A stretch of DNA of 64,000 nt from Actinocrispum wychmicini (GCF_004345645.1 NZ_SLWS01000002.1:930001-994000), one strand, 5' to 3'. Shown: positions 1-9,529, counted from the first letter of the stretch. The notes: generated by a model from the letters alone, not told the origin. A program made the numbers and translations.

Positions 1-1798
1 GGAGGTTGTCCATCGCCTCGCCGTTCGCGGCCAGCAGGGCGTCCACCGGCATGCCGAGCCAGAGCCGCTGCGGCGACACCGCGGTCTCCTTCAGCACCCG
101 GCCGACTTCGCCGACCAGGTCCGCGTCCGAGGACTGGCTGGCCGTCAGGTTCACGCTCAACGGCAGGTCACGTCCCCAGCGGAGATGTTCGCAGGCGGTC
201 CGCAGCAGCCACGGGCCCAGCGCGAGGATCAGGCCGGTCTCGTCGGCCAACTCCAGGCACTGGTCGCCGCACACCACGCCGTGCTCCGGGTGATCCCAGC
301 GCAACACCGCTTCGGTGCCGACGATCGCCCTGTCCGACAGGCGGACGATGGGCCGGTACACCACGGCCAACTCGCCGCTCTCCCACGCTCCCGGCATCTC
401 CGCGGCGAGGCTAAACGCCTTGCGGTCCTTGGCGTGCTGGTCGGGGTGGAACAACTCCCACTGGCGGCGGCCGTTGCCTTTCGCCCGCCGTAACGTCATG
501 TCCGAGGCACGAAGCAGGTCCGCCGCGTCCATTCCTCGCGGCGGGCGGTGCACCACGCCGATCGACGCCGTCGCGGCCACGCCGTGGCCCTGGATGTAGA
601 CGGGCTCGGAGAGTTCCTCGTTGATCCTGGTGATCATGGCCAGCACGTCCGGTGTGGCCGCGGTGTTCTCGACCAGGACGAGGAACTCGTCGCCGTCGAA
701 CTTGGCCACCATCGCCTTCTCGGCCGACACCAGCGTCTTCAGCCGTTCGGACACCGACTGCAGCAGGCGGTCGCCGACCTCCCGGCCGAGGCCGCCGGTG
801 ATCAGCGAGAACGCGTCCAGGTCCAGGTGGAACAGGGTGATCCCGGTGACCGGGTCGGCCCGGCGCAGCACGCCTTCCAGGTGTGTGGTGAAGAACTGGC
901 GGTTCGGCAGGCCGGTGAGCACGTCGTGCAGGGCCTGGCGGCTCAGTTCGTTCTGCAGAAGAGTGAGCTCGGTGCTGTCCTCGACGACCGTCACGAAGTG
1001 GTCGGGGTCGTCCGTGCCGTCGTGCAGGATCGTGGCGGTCAGCGTGACTCGGGAGATCTCGCCGTCGCCGCGGACAAGTCGCAAACTGCGTCGGATCCGC
1101 AGGTGGTCGCCGTCGCGCAGGGCCTGGTACGACTCCTTCAGGTAGGTCTCCTCGGCCGGGTGCACCAGGTCGAAGACGGTGAGCGCGGCCAGTTCCTCTG
1201 GCGGGTAGTCCACGATCTCACTGAAGGCGCCGTTGGTTCGGACGAAACCGCCGTCCGGGTTGAGGATCACGATCCCGCTGGACGAACAGGAGGCCACCTC
1301 GTCGAACGTGGCCTCGCTGATCCGCTGGTGTCCATGGGTGTTCTCGACCGCCGTCAGCAGCGCGTCGCGGAGTTCTTCCTGCTGGTCGAAAGTGGTGGAC
1401 CGCAACAACTCCGCGGCCCGTGCCGCGATCGCGCCGACCAGTTCGACGACCTTCTCGGCCAGCCGCGGCACGCCGCTCAGCTCGGTCACCGACAGCAGGG
1501 ACTTGCCCAGAACGTCTACTGTGTACCGAATGCTCTCCGCGCCCGAACAGTTCAGCTTGGCCAGTCGCTCGGTGATCCTCGCGGCCACCCCGTCGGCGTC
1601 CGTCGGGTCGCGACGCAACGCCGCGACCACTTGATCAAGTAGGTCCAGCAACTGGCGCTCCAGCTCGTCCTGCGACAACGGCACGTAGTTCGTCGCCGAG
1701 ATCAGGCTCGCCCACTTCCGGGCGAGCTTGTGTCGCTCTCGAACACCGCGACGGTGGGAGGCATCCGGGAGCGGGGAGGTCGGCTCTTGCCGAGGCAC
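1..1798 (-). CDS. PAS-GGDEF-EAL cyclic-di-GMP signalling protein (3' end cut by window edge)
   Basis: The frame is open from a GTG at 1798 to the left edge, giving 599 codons without a stop. After an N-terminal helical region there is a PAS-like sensor (about residues 155-275), a GGDEF domain (280-430, with the phrase LTGLPNR at its start) and the beginning of an EAL domain from about 450. The GGDEF signature reads FDGDEF, so its first Gly is Asp, and the EAL signature reads TEAVLRW, keeping the catalytic-type Glu. By family knowledge such proteins make and/or hydrolyse c-di-GMP in the cytoplasm; the altered first Gly leaves cyclase activity uncertain. The start has only a modest GGTAGG upstream. 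No partner gene is next to it. The C-terminal half of EAL lies outside the window. Confidence 0.85.
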   Translation of the reverse strand, partial: MPRQEPTSPLPDASHRRGVRERHKLARKWASLISATNYVPLSQDELERQLLDLLDQVVAALRRDPTDADGVAARITERLAKLNCSGAESIRYTVDVLGKSLLSVTELSGVPRLAEKVVELVGAIAARAAELLRSTTFDQQEELRDALLTAVENTHGHQRISEATFDEVASCSSSGIVILNPDGGFVRTNGAFSEIVDYPPEELAALTVFDLVHPAEETYLKESYQALRDGDHLRIRRSLRLVRGDGEISRVTLTATILHDGTDDPDHFVTVVEDSTELTLLQNELSRQALHDVLTGLPNRQFFTTHLEGVLRRADPVTGITLFHLDLDAFSLITGGLGREVGDRLLQSVSERLKTLVSAEKAMVAKFDGDEFLVLVENTAATPDVLAMITRINEELSEPVYIQGHGVAATASIGVVHRPPRGMDAADLLRASDMTLRRAKGNGRRQWELFHPDQHAKDRKAFSLAAEMPGAWESGELAVVYRPIVRLSDRAIVGTEAVLRWDHPEHGVVCGDQCLELADETGLILALGPWLLRTACEHLRWGRDLPLSVNLTASQSSDADLVGEVGRVLKETAVSPQRLWLGMPVDALLAANGEAMDNL

Positions 1799-1922
1799 CA
1801 AAAAAGCCTACCGAGGGTCGTCCCAGACCTACCACTATTTGGTTAAGCGTTCAACCTAATGGTCCAATCGGGGGACCCGTCGCGTCACCCCGCGCGACTG
1901 TTCACTGCTTCACCGTGAACGA

Positions 1923-1955
1923 CGGTCCCCCTCATGCGTCGCACGAGGGGGACCG
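1923..1955 (-). terminator. hairpin terminator after the MFS gene
   Basis: A perfect 11-bp inverted repeat, CGGTCCCCCTC / GAGGGGGACCG, with an 11-nt loop starts 7 bp past the MFS stop codon. No clear U-tract follows, as is common in actinomycetes. Confidence 0.65.
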
Positions 1956-1961
1956 AATGTT

Positions 1962-3425
1962 TCACGCGTTGGCCATCTCCAGCTCGGCCGCGGCCCGGTT
2001 CTCCTTGCGCAGCGCGACGATCCCACTGAGTGAGATGATCACGCCGATCGCGGCGATCCCGGCGACCACCGCCAGGCCCGGGAAGTAGCTCGCCAGGAGC
2101 TGGCTCGACGTGGCCTTCGCCCCGCCGGTCTCGTTCGCGGTCACCACGGCGGTGACGACGGCGAGGCCGATGGCGCCGCCGACCTGCAGCGAGGTGTTCA
2201 GCAGACCCGAGGCCAGACCCTGCTCCTCGTTGCGGACACCGGACGTGGCCTGGATGTTCAGCGACGTGAAGCACAGCGCACAGCTGATCCCGAGCAGGAT
2301 CATGCACGGCAGGATCACGCCGACCAGATCGGGTGTCACGTCCACCCCCAGGAAGAACGCGTACCCGGCGACCAGCGAGACGAACCCGACCAGGATCAGC
2401 CGTGCGGTGCCGAACCGTTCGACGATCCCGGCCATCTTCGTGGAACTGACCGCGACGATCACCGCGGCCGGCAGGAACGCCAGCGCGGTCTGCAGTGCCG
2501 TCCAGCCGAGCAACCGCTGCATGTACTGCATCACCACGAACTGGAACCCGACGTACGACCCGAAGAAGATCATCGCGCCGAGGTTCGCCCGCACCAGCGA
2601 CCCGGACCGCAGAATCCCCAGGCGTACCAACGGGTGGCTGCTGCGCCGCTCGATGGTCACGAACGCCACGAGCAAGGCGATGACGACCACGAACGAGCCG
2701 ATGGTCATCGCCGACGCCCAGCCCTCCTCGGGCGCCTGGACGATCGTGTAGACCAACAGCAGCATGGCCGCGGTCGCGGTGACCGCGCCGCCAAGGTCGT
2801 AGCCGCGGCCGTTGCGCGCGGGTTTGCCGTCGTTCGGCACGAACTTCAGCGCGGCGATCAGGACAATGAGCGCGACCGGGCCGGGCAGCAGCAGCGGGTA
2901 CCGCCAGCCGACCTCGGTGAGCAGGCCGGACAGCACCAGGCCGAGCGAGAAGCCGCTGGCGCCGGTCACCGAGAAGATGCTCAGCGCCTTGTTGCGCGCC
3001 GGGCCCTCCTCGAAGGTCGTGGTGATGATGGACAGGGCGGCGGGCGCGGTGAACGCGGCGGCCACCCCCTTGACAAACCGGGCCGCGATCAACAGTTCGG
3101 GGGTGTTGACCAGCCCGCCGAGCAGAGACCCGACGGCGAACACCGCGAGCGCGGTGATCAGGACGCGACGCCGGCCGAGCAGGTCGGCGGCCCGGCCGCC
3201 GAGCAGCAGCAGGCCGCCGTAGCCCAGGACGTAACCGCTGACCACCCACTGCAGGGCGGAAGTCGTCATGTTGAGGTCGGTACGAATGGAGGGGAGAGCC
3301 ACGCCGACCATGGAGATGTCCAGCGCGTCCAGGAACAACGCGCCGCACAGGACCACGAGCGTGCCCCACAGTCGGGGTCCCCAGCGCACGTCTGACGTGG
3401 AAGTAGCAGTCGATGACTCGATCAC
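1962..3425 (-). CDS. MFS drug/solute exporter, DHA2-like (14-TM type)
   Basis: About 487 residues rich in hydrophobic segments. The first membrane segment carries a motif LDALDISMVGVALPS typical of DHA2 (14-TM, proton-antiport) exporters, followed by the MFS loop GGRAADLLGRRR. Such pumps expel drugs or toxic metabolites across the cytoplasmic membrane. I chose GTG at 3425 because AGGG lies about 8 nt upstream; an in-frame ATG at 3443 is possible but sits inside a palindromic operator. The gene is divergent from a MarR regulator at 3514, the usual arrangement for a ligand-inducible efflux pump. The substrate cannot be predicted. Confidence 0.9.
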   Translation of the reverse strand: MIESSTATSTSDVRWGPRLWGTLVVLCGALFLDALDISMVGVALPSIRTDLNMTTSALQWVVSGYVLGYGGLLLLGGRAADLLGRRRVLITALAVFAVGSLLGGLVNTPELLIAARFVKGVAAAFTAPAALSIITTTFEEGPARNKALSIFSVTGASGFSLGLVLSGLLTEVGWRYPLLLPGPVALIVLIAALKFVPNDGKPARNGRGYDLGGAVTATAAMLLLVYTIVQAPEEGWASAMTIGSFVVVIALLVAFVTIERRSSHPLVRLGILRSGSLVRANLGAMIFFGSYVGFQFVVMQYMQRLLGWTALQTALAFLPAAVIVAVSSTKMAGIVERFGTARLILVGFVSLVAGYAFFLGVDVTPDLVGVILPCMILLGISCALCFTSLNIQATSGVRNEEQGLASGLLNTSLQVGGAIGLAVVTAVVTANETGGAKATSSQLLASYFPGLAVVAGIAAIGVIISLSGIVALRKENRAAAELEMANA

Positions 3426-3441
3426 GGCGACGACCCTATAC

Positions 3442-3500
3442 ATGCACGTGCATTGAGTGCAAGTGCATTAAATGCGTTTGCACAAGATGCACCTGCAGTG
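3442..3500. promoter_or_regulatory. MarR-type operator region between divergent MFS and marR genes
   Basis: The short intergenic stretch contains the perfect 12-bp palindrome ATGCACGTGCAT (3442-3453) and further TGCA-spaced half sites (TGCAAGTGCA at 3458, TGCACAAGATGCA near 3479). MarR proteins bind such palindromes to repress both their own gene and the divergent transporter. That this MarR binds here is inference from position. Confidence 0.6.
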
Positions 3501-3513
3501 TAGGGTGGGCCGC

Positions 3514-3945
3514 ATGGTCGCCGATGACGCCGCCAACCCGCTTGTCTGCGAATGGCGGGACTTGCTGTCCGTCCACGCACGGACCTGGTGCGCGCTCGAG
3601 CGTGAGCTGAACGAGCGGCACGGCCTGGGCGCCAGCGAGTTCGAGGTGCTGGACAGGCTCATCCAGTCCTGCAAGCCGTCCTGGCGGGTGCAGGAACTGG
3701 CCGGTGAGATCCACCTTAGCCAAAGCGCGCTGTCCCGGCTCATCGCCCGGCTGGAGAAGGACGGCCTGGTCATGCGCGGGATGTGCGCGGAAGACCGCCG
3801 TGGGATCTACGTCTCCCCCACCGAAGCCGGCCGCGCGAAGCACGCCGAAGCGGTCGCGACGCACCGCGCGGTCCTGGCCGAGTACTTCGTCCGGTCAGCC
3901 CCACGCGACCAGGTCGGGCCGCTTGGGCAGGACGTGGTCGCCTGA
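3514..3945 (+). CDS. MarR family transcriptional regulator
   Basis: 143 residues with the MarR winged helix: recognition region LSQSALSRLIARLEKDG (about residues 70-86) followed by a wing with DRRGIYVSPTEAG. ATG at 3514 is chosen because AGGGTGG sits 5-11 nt upstream; an upstream ATG at 3472 would put the start inside the operator repeats. The divergent MFS exporter is the likely target. The last 51 bp overlap the convergent GDSL hydrolase gene. Confidence 0.88.
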   Translation: MVADDAANPLVCEWRDLLSVHARTWCALERELNERHGLGASEFEVLDRLIQSCKPSWRVQELAGEIHLSQSALSRLIARLEKDGLVMRGMCAEDRRGIYVSPTEAGRAKHAEAVATHRAVLAEYFVRSAPRDQVGPLGQDVVA

Positions 3946-4653
3946 CGACTCGCCGCGCAACCGGCGTCGTACCCACGGCAGCGCGTGCTCACGGCTCCAC
4001 TGCAAGTTCGCCGCACGCCGCTCACGCGGGCTGACCACCGGTTTCGGGCCGATGTCCGTGTGCGCCAACTTGTGCGGCACGCCAAGGAGATCGAGGAACG
4101 CGATCGCCACCTCGTTGTGTCCCAGGGCGTTCAGGTGCAGCCGGTCGGGTGCCCACAGCCGGCGGTCGCGCAGCTGGCGCATGGCGAACATGTCCACGAC
4201 CAGGGCGCCCCGCCGGGCCGCGATGATCCGGGTGAACTCGTTGAAGATCGCCACCCGGCCGCGGACCTTGCGGAACAGGCCGTCCTCGACCCCGTCCACG
4301 CCGGTGAACAGCACCACCTGCGCGCCGGTGTCCGCCAGCCGGACGATCGCGTCCTCATAGCGGTCCATCAGCGCGTCGATGTCCACCGACGGCCGGATCA
4401 GGTCGTTGCCGCCCGCGTACAACGTGACCAGGTTCGGCCCAAGGGCAAGCGCACGGTCGAGCTGCTCGGCCAGCACCTGCCGGAGCAGCTTGCCGCGAAC
4501 GGCGAGATTGGCGTAGCGGAAACCGGGATCGTGCGCGGCCAGCTGCTCGGCCGCGCGATCCGCCCAACCCCGGACACCGTTCGGGAACGACGGGTCGTCG
4601 TCACCGACTCCCTCGGTGAACGAGTCACCGAGACTCACCAGACGCGTACTCAT
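3895..4653 (-). CDS. SGNH/GDSL-family hydrolase
   Basis: 252 residues with the SGNH blocks in order: block I GDSFTEG near residue 9 (nucleophile Ser), block II Gly in NLAVRGK, block III YAGGNDL (Asn), and block V DRLHLNALGH (Asp/His). There is no signal peptide, so a cytoplasmic esterase/lipase-type hydrolase is expected; substrate unknown. It begins 16 bp after the stop of the upstream LuxR-type gene on the same strand, so the two are probably cotranscribed. Its 3' end overlaps marR on the other strand by 51 bp. Confidence 0.88.
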   Translation of the reverse strand: MSTRLVSLGDSFTEGVGDDDPSFPNGVRGWADRAAEQLAAHDPGFRYANLAVRGKLLRQVLAEQLDRALALGPNLVTLYAGGNDLIRPSVDIDALMDRYEDAIVRLADTGAQVVLFTGVDGVEDGLFRKVRGRVAIFNEFTRIIAARRGALVVDMFAMRQLRDRRLWAPDRLHLNALGHNEVAIAFLDLLGVPHKLAHTDIGPKPVVSPRERRAANLQWSREHALPWVRRRLRGESSGDHVLPKRPDLVAWG

Positions 4654-4669
4654 GCGCCGAGCCTAGTGA

Positions 4670-5596
4670 TCAGAGCAGGCCCATCTGCATGGCGCGGACC
4701 CCGGCCTGGAACCGGCTGCGGGCGTCCAGCTCGACCATGGCCGAGGCCACGTCTCCCCGAACAGTCCGCACGCTGACCCCGAGCCGGCGGGCGATCGCGT
4801 CGTCGGTGAGGCCCTGCGCCAACATCCGCAGCACCAACTCGTGCCGGGACCGGGTCGGCGGTGCCTTCCGGACCTGGCTGACCGCGACACTCTGCACCCA
4901 CAGCCGGTCCGCCAGCGCGGCCAACGAGCTCAGCTCGGTGTCGTCGCGGACCACCCGGCCGGAGCCGGCCTCGTCCACCACCACACCGACCAGGCCGTCC
5001 ACCACCACCGCCCGCACCGGCACGTTCTCCGCGACCCGGGGCCCGACACCGCGATTGGCCAGCCACATCGCGAACGACGTCGCCGCCACGTCCGCCTTCC
5101 AGACCGCGCGCAGCCCCGCGCCCCGCCGCAGCACACCTTCGGCTATGTGCTCGGCGAACTCGAACGACCGCGGGTCGTAGCACGGCGCCAGCACCACGAT
5201 CTCGTTTCGCACCCGGGCCGCGAGGCGCTCGACGACCGCGGTGACTTCGTCCATATCGAACAGTGGCGTGGCGTCGTCCAGTCGGCCGGTGGTCTGCTCG
5301 TGCAACGACACGAACGTCTCCACCGCCGCGGCCGTGGGCATCCGCCCGCCCCCCAGGCGGCTCGCGGCCAGCGCCGGCAGCGCCAGGCAGGGCTGTACCG
5401 CGCGCATCGCACCCACTTCGACTGAGGAAGCCATCACCAACCCTTCGGCGCAGAGCTCCGCCAACACAGCGGCGGCCCGCTCCGGCGGCCACGCCAGCGC
5501 TCGCGCCAGCTCGTCCGGCTGCCATCGGGGCCGGGTCAGCATGGCCCGGTACCCGATCTCAGCTTGGCCGCCCACACCAAGCCTGTGGCTCTTCAT
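4670..5596 (-). CDS. LuxR-type HTH transcriptional regulator
   Basis: 308 residues from an ATG preceded by GTGAGG. The C-terminal 65 residues form a LuxR/GerE-type HTH (LTDDAIARRLGVSVRTVRGDV). The N-terminal 80 residues look like a TrmB-like winged helix (WPPERAAAVLAELCAEGLV), and the centre (about 120-225) resembles the phospholipase-D-like fold seen in actinomycete TrmB/LuxR regulators. A reading 25 codons longer is possible but lacks a ribosome site. It probably forms an operon with the GDSL hydrolase downstream. Confidence 0.82.
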   Translation of the reverse strand: MKSHRLGVGGQAEIGYRAMLTRPRWQPDELARALAWPPERAAAVLAELCAEGLVMASSVEVGAMRAVQPCLALPALAASRLGGGRMPTAAAVETFVSLHEQTTGRLDDATPLFDMDEVTAVVERLAARVRNEIVVLAPCYDPRSFEFAEHIAEGVLRRGAGLRAVWKADVAATSFAMWLANRGVGPRVAENVPVRAVVVDGLVGVVVDEAGSGRVVRDDTELSSLAALADRLWVQSVAVSQVRKAPPTRSRHELVLRMLAQGLTDDAIARRLGVSVRTVRGDVASAMVELDARSRFQAGVRAMQMGLL

Positions 5597-6675
5597 GCTC
5601 GCCTCACCCTCAGCAGCGTCTTCACCTCGAAAGAGGCCCGCCACCCCACCGAAATACCGGCGCCGCCCCAACCTGGTGCCCCAGCACTGCTCCCCAACCC
5701 GCGGCCACGCCCGGCGACGATCTTACGAGACTGCCGGTGTGCCCGCTGGATTCTCGGCAATACGGCTGACCCAGCTTCGACCGGCCGGTATTTGCTCGCT
5801 GTACAGCCAGGTTCCGCCACACGCGGCAACCGGTTGCGACCCCCCGTAACCCTCGGCCGCAAAGGACGCACGTGTAAATTCGGTAAACCTGGCAATTATC
5901 GCTTGTGGACCTTCCCGAAGGCGACGCGCGCCGGGGTTCATCGCCACGACCGCATCGCCTCCCTCCATTACGCCGGCGCCCCCTCCAGGTGCCCGCACGT
6001 CCACGTCGTCGGCTTGCCGCGATCCCCTTGGCTCGCTGTCACCAGCGCGTGCAGGGGCGCCGCGCGCGTGCGTAAACGCGCCGTGCACTGCGGAATGTAG
6101 TACCAGGAACGCCCACACAGGTAGGACTGTTGGAGTGACCTGGCTGATTGGCAACAGGGAATACCGGGTAGCCGGCGAACCCACAAGACTGTTAACCGGA
6201 CCGACATCATCCGTGAACTCCGCGATCGTGGTTGAACGTTGTTTTTCCGCGCCCCACCGGGCCGTCCGGATCATCCGGCCATTGTTGGACCGGCTGGGAA
6301 ATCAATAGGTCCGCGGGCCAGGGCAGGCCAGCGGGCCGGAAACCGCCGGACCGTCCAATCCGGACGTCATACTGGGATTGACATCGTTGTCGTCCACTGT
6401 GGAAATTCGTTCGGCGACAACAGCGATACACTGCGCGACCGACCCGGCCCCGATTACCTGAAGCAATCGTTTGCAGGATCGGCCGCGGAATACTCCGGAC
6501 GTCATTTGTTCAGATCCCGAACAAAGTCTGGCGACAGACAACCCTGAGTGTGACCTGGATCACAAGCTGACGGTTTCCTGACTGTCAATAAAACGGCAAC
6601 GAACCGGAAATTCCCCCAGGCGGGTGAGCGGGCTAATGCGGGCGCGCTGCCCTTTCGAGCAGGCAGGATGGCGGT
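5597..6675. other. 1.1-kb intergenic region without a recognisable gene
   Basis: No frame here has actinomycete codon bias or a recognisable motif; GC content is visibly lower than in the flanking genes. It holds a CCGGAT-C-ATCCGG palindrome (6266-6278), one copy of TCCACTGTGGA (6393-6403) and a Crp-like box (6549-6564). It may hold long leaders, a small RNA or decayed DNA; none is proven. Confidence 0.5.
6549..6564. promoter_or_regulatory. Crp/GlxR-type binding site
   Basis: TGTGACCTGGATCACA matches the TGTGA-N6-TCACA consensus of Crp-family regulators with both half sites perfect. It lies 111 bp upstream of the F420-dependent oxidoreductase start. Direction of control is unknown. Confidence 0.65.
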
Positions 6676-7548
6676 ATGAAGGTGCGGATCGGAGTGGGAT
6701 ACGGGTCGCTCGCCGGGTTCACCGAGGCGGTCGACCATGCCGAGGCAGTGGGCGTCGACTCACTGTGGTTGTCCGAAGTCGTGTTCTCCCAGCAGGTCGA
6801 CCCGTTCATCGGGATGGCGCACGCGCTGGCCCGGACGACGAACCTGAAAGTCGGCACGGGTGTCGCTGTGCTGCCCGGCCGGCACCCGGTGCTCGTCGCC
6901 AAACAGCTCGTTTCCCTGGCCGCGCTCACCCCCAAGCGGGTGCTCCCGGTGTTCGGACTACAGCCCGCGCGCCGGCCGGAACGCCAGGCGTTCCCGGTCA
7001 CCGGCAACCGCGCGGCCGTGTTCGACGAGACCCTCCGGGCCGTCCGAACCCTGCTGGAACAGGACGAAGTGACGTTCCACGGCGACTTCTGGACCATCGA
7101 GGGCGCCCGCCTGGCACCCAAACCCAGCAAGCCACTGGACATCTGGCTGGGCGGGTCCGCACCAGCCGGCCTGACCCGCGTCGGCCGCCTCGCCGACGGC
7201 TGGCTCGGCAGCTTCCTCACCCCGGCACAGGCCGGCGAGGCCCGTGAAACGATCAAACGGGCAGCCGACGAGGCCGGCCGGGAGATCGAGGAAGACCACT
7301 ACGGCATGAGCATCGCGATCGCCACCGACGGCATCCCGCCCGCACTCGCCGCGTTGGCGCGGGAACGGCGGCCGGACACCGATCCCGGCGACGTGATACC
7401 GACCGGCTGGGGCGGCACCCGCGACCTCGTCCAGCGGTACGTCGACGCCGGGATCACCAAGTTCGTCATCCGGCCCACCACCGCACCGGACGACTTCACC
7501 GCCTTCCTGGACGAGTTCGTGACCGAACTGATGCCACTACAGAACTAG
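6676..7548 (+). CDS. LLM-class F420-dependent oxidoreductase
   Basis: 290 residues with a luciferase-like TIM barrel: N-terminal strand MKVRIGVGYGS, the segment GVDSLWLSEVVFSQQ, GTGVAVLPGRHPVLVAKQL, and the late KPLDIWLGGSAPAGLTRVGRLADGWLGSF pattern shared by F420-dependent LLM enzymes. These cytoplasmic enzymes move hydride between coenzyme F420 (sometimes FMN) and small organic substrates. GGATGGCGGT lies just before the ATG. A Crp-type box is upstream. The stop codon TAG overlaps the stop of the convergent small gene within a shared CTAG. Confidence 0.88.
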   Translation: MKVRIGVGYGSLAGFTEAVDHAEAVGVDSLWLSEVVFSQQVDPFIGMAHALARTTNLKVGTGVAVLPGRHPVLVAKQLVSLAALTPKRVLPVFGLQPARRPERQAFPVTGNRAAVFDETLRAVRTLLEQDEVTFHGDFWTIEGARLAPKPSKPLDIWLGGSAPAGLTRVGRLADGWLGSFLTPAQAGEARETIKRAADEAGREIEEDHYGMSIAIATDGIPPALAALARERRPDTDPGDVIPTGWGGTRDLVQRYVDAGITKFVIRPTTAPDDFTAFLDEFVTELMPLQN

Positions 7549-7798
7549 TGGAGCCCGACGTACGTGACGAAGAAGCCGGACGTGGTGAAGGCCGGTGACA
7601 ACGGCTGGTAGCAGACCACGCGTAACGGCCAGGTGGCATCGGCGTGATCGTGCCGGCGGGATAGCTGAGCGTCGGCCCGGCGACCCAGGTGGCGAACCCG
7701 AACGTGTCCGGCACCGCGGCCTGCGCGGGCGCAGCGGCCGGCACGGACACGCCGAGCGCGAGCGCCGCCGCCATCGCGAGTTTTCTGAGTCTGCTCAT
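7545..7798 (-). pseudogene. small secreted protein gene with an apparent one-base frameshift
   Basis: From ATG at 7798 the frame encodes a clear signal peptide (basic MSRLRK, hydrophobic core, APAQAA cleavage region) and about 54 coherent residues ending in PAGTITP. The frame then becomes low-complexity Arg/Ser, while a neighbouring frame supplies a natural ending (DATWPLRVVCYQP to FFVTYVGLH) with a TAG at 7547-7545. Adding one base near 7641-7645 would join them into an exported protein of about 84 residues. It is either a true pseudogene or a sequencing error. No family recognised. Confidence 0.6.
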
Positions 7799-7936
7799 GG
7801 ATTCGAGCGTCAGTCGCGGCCGGGCGGGCGGACAGGGCCACTCATCGACCAGAACCGGCCGTTAGTGGCCCAGACCTTGCGCCGACCGGCTGCGGTTACG
7901 GATGGTTGATATCCGTCGCCTCAATGGGGAGGTCAG

Positions 7937-9529
7937 ATGTTCACCCAGCAGACCGCGCCCGTGGCCGGATCGCTCGGTTGGTCCGCGCTCGTCGCCACTC
8001 TGCCTTTGCTGACAGTGTTCCTGTTGCTGGGTGTGGTGCGTACCAAGGCGTACGTGGCCGCGCTGACCGGCTTGGCGGTGGCGCTCATCGTCGGGATCGC
8101 CGTCTACGGGATGCCGGTCGTCCAGGCGTTGTCCAGCGCGGTACAGGGCGCGGTCTTCGGGTTGTTCCCCATCCTGTGGATCGTGGTGAACGCACTGTGG
8201 ATCTATCGGATGACGGTGTACACCCGGCACTTCGACGTGCTGCGCCGGTCGTTCGGCCAGGTGTCGTCGGACAACCGGATCCAGGGCCTGATCGTGGCGT
8301 TCTGCTTCGGGGCGTTGATGGAGGCGCTGGCTGGATTCGGCGCGCCGGTCGCGATCAGCTCGGTGATGCTCGTGGCGCTGGGCTTCTCGCCGCTGCGCGC
8401 GGCCGCCGTGTCGTTGGTGGCGAACACCGCGCCGGTCGCGTTCGGCGCGATGGCGACGCCGGTGATCACGCTGGCCCAGGTCACCGGGCTGCCGCTGTCC
8501 GTCGTGTCCTCTGTGGTCGGTCGGCAGACGCCGGTGCTGGCCCTGTTCGTGCCGCTGTTGCTGGTGTTCATCATCGACGGGAAGCGTGGCGTGCGCGAGA
8601 CCTGGCTGCCGGCGCTGGTGTGCGGGGTCGCCTTCGCCATCGCGCAGTTCGCCGTGTCCAACTACGTGGCGCCCGAGTTGGCGGACATCGCCGCCTCGCT
8701 CGTCAGCGCGGGCGCTCTGGTACTCACGATCCGGACGCGCACCCGCGTTCCGGCCGGCGGGCCGCCCGCCGAGGAGTCCACTTCGGACTCACGGCCCGAT
8801 GTGGTCAAGGCGTACGCCCCCTACGGGATCATCATCGTGATCTTCGCGCTCGGCCAGGTGCCGGCGATCAAGGCGTGGCTGTCCCAAGCGACGCTGGCGT
8901 TCCACTGGCCACTGCTGGACGTGCACGGCCCGAACGGGAAACCCGTTTCCGGCAACACGTTCTCGTTACCGCTGCTCAACACCGGCGGCACGCTGGTGTT
9001 GATCGCCGGCGTCATCACGGCCGTGGTCCTACGGCTGTCAGCCCGGACCGCGCTGACCGAGTGGGGCCGGACCGTGCACGAACTGCGGTTCGCGATCCTG
9101 ACCGTGACCGGGGTACTCGCCTTGGCGTACGTGATGAACCTGTCCGGACAGACCACGACCATCGGCTTCTTCATCGCCGGCGCCGGGGCGGCGCTGGCGT
9201 TCCTCTCCCCGGTCCTCGGCTGGTTCGGCGTGGCGGTGTCCGGTTCGGACACATCGGCGAACGCGCTGTTCGGGGCGTTGCAGGTGACCGCGGCCGGACG
9301 AACCGGGCTGCTGCCGGAACTGCTGGCCGCGGCGAACAGCTCCGGCGGCGTGCTCGGGAAGATGATCTCCCCGCAGAACCTGACCATCGCGGCGGCCGCG
9401 GCACAGCTCCCAGGGTCGGAGAGTGCGATGCTGCGCAAGGTCCTGCCATGGAGCATCGCGTTGCTGCTGGTGATGTGCCTGCTGGTCGTGCTGCAGAGCG
9501 GTTCAGTGCTCGGCTGGATGCTGCCCTAG
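7937..9529 (+). CDS. lldP: L-lactate permease (LctP/LldP family)
   Basis: 530 residues with about 12-14 hydrophobic segments. Family signatures are seen: EALAGFGAPVAI (around 135), GVAVSGSDTSANALFG (around 435) and NSSGGVLGKMISPQNLTI (around 470), typical of lactate permeases that import lactate (or glycolate) with protons. GGGGAGG lies 5 nt before the ATG. It stands alone; no lactate dehydrogenase gene is next to it. The 3' end overlaps the convergent arginase-like gene by 27 bp. Confidence 0.93.
   Translation: MFTQQTAPVAGSLGWSALVATLPLLTVFLLLGVVRTKAYVAALTGLAVALIVGIAVYGMPVVQALSSAVQGAVFGLFPILWIVVNALWIYRMTVYTRHFDVLRRSFGQVSSDNRIQGLIVAFCFGALMEALAGFGAPVAISSVMLVALGFSPLRAAAVSLVANTAPVAFGAMATPVITLAQVTGLPLSVVSSVVGRQTPVLALFVPLLLVFIIDGKRGVRETWLPALVCGVAFAIAQFAVSNYVAPELADIAASLVSAGALVLTIRTRTRVPAGGPPAEESTSDSRPDVVKAYAPYGIIIVIFALGQVPAIKAWLSQATLAFHWPLLDVHGPNGKPVSGNTFSLPLLNTGGTLVLIAGVITAVVLRLSARTALTEWGRTVHELRFAILTVTGVLALAYVMNLSGQTTTIGFFIAGAGAALAFLSPVLGWFGVAVSGSDTSANALFGALQVTAAGRTGLLPELLAAANSSGGVLGKMISPQNLTIAAAAAQLPGSESAMLRKVLPWSIALLLVMCLLVVLQSGSVLGWMLP

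Noticed and set aside
5723..6274. A 183-codon reverse frame in the large intergenic gap.
   Set aside because: No ribosome site, poor codon bias and no recognisable motif.
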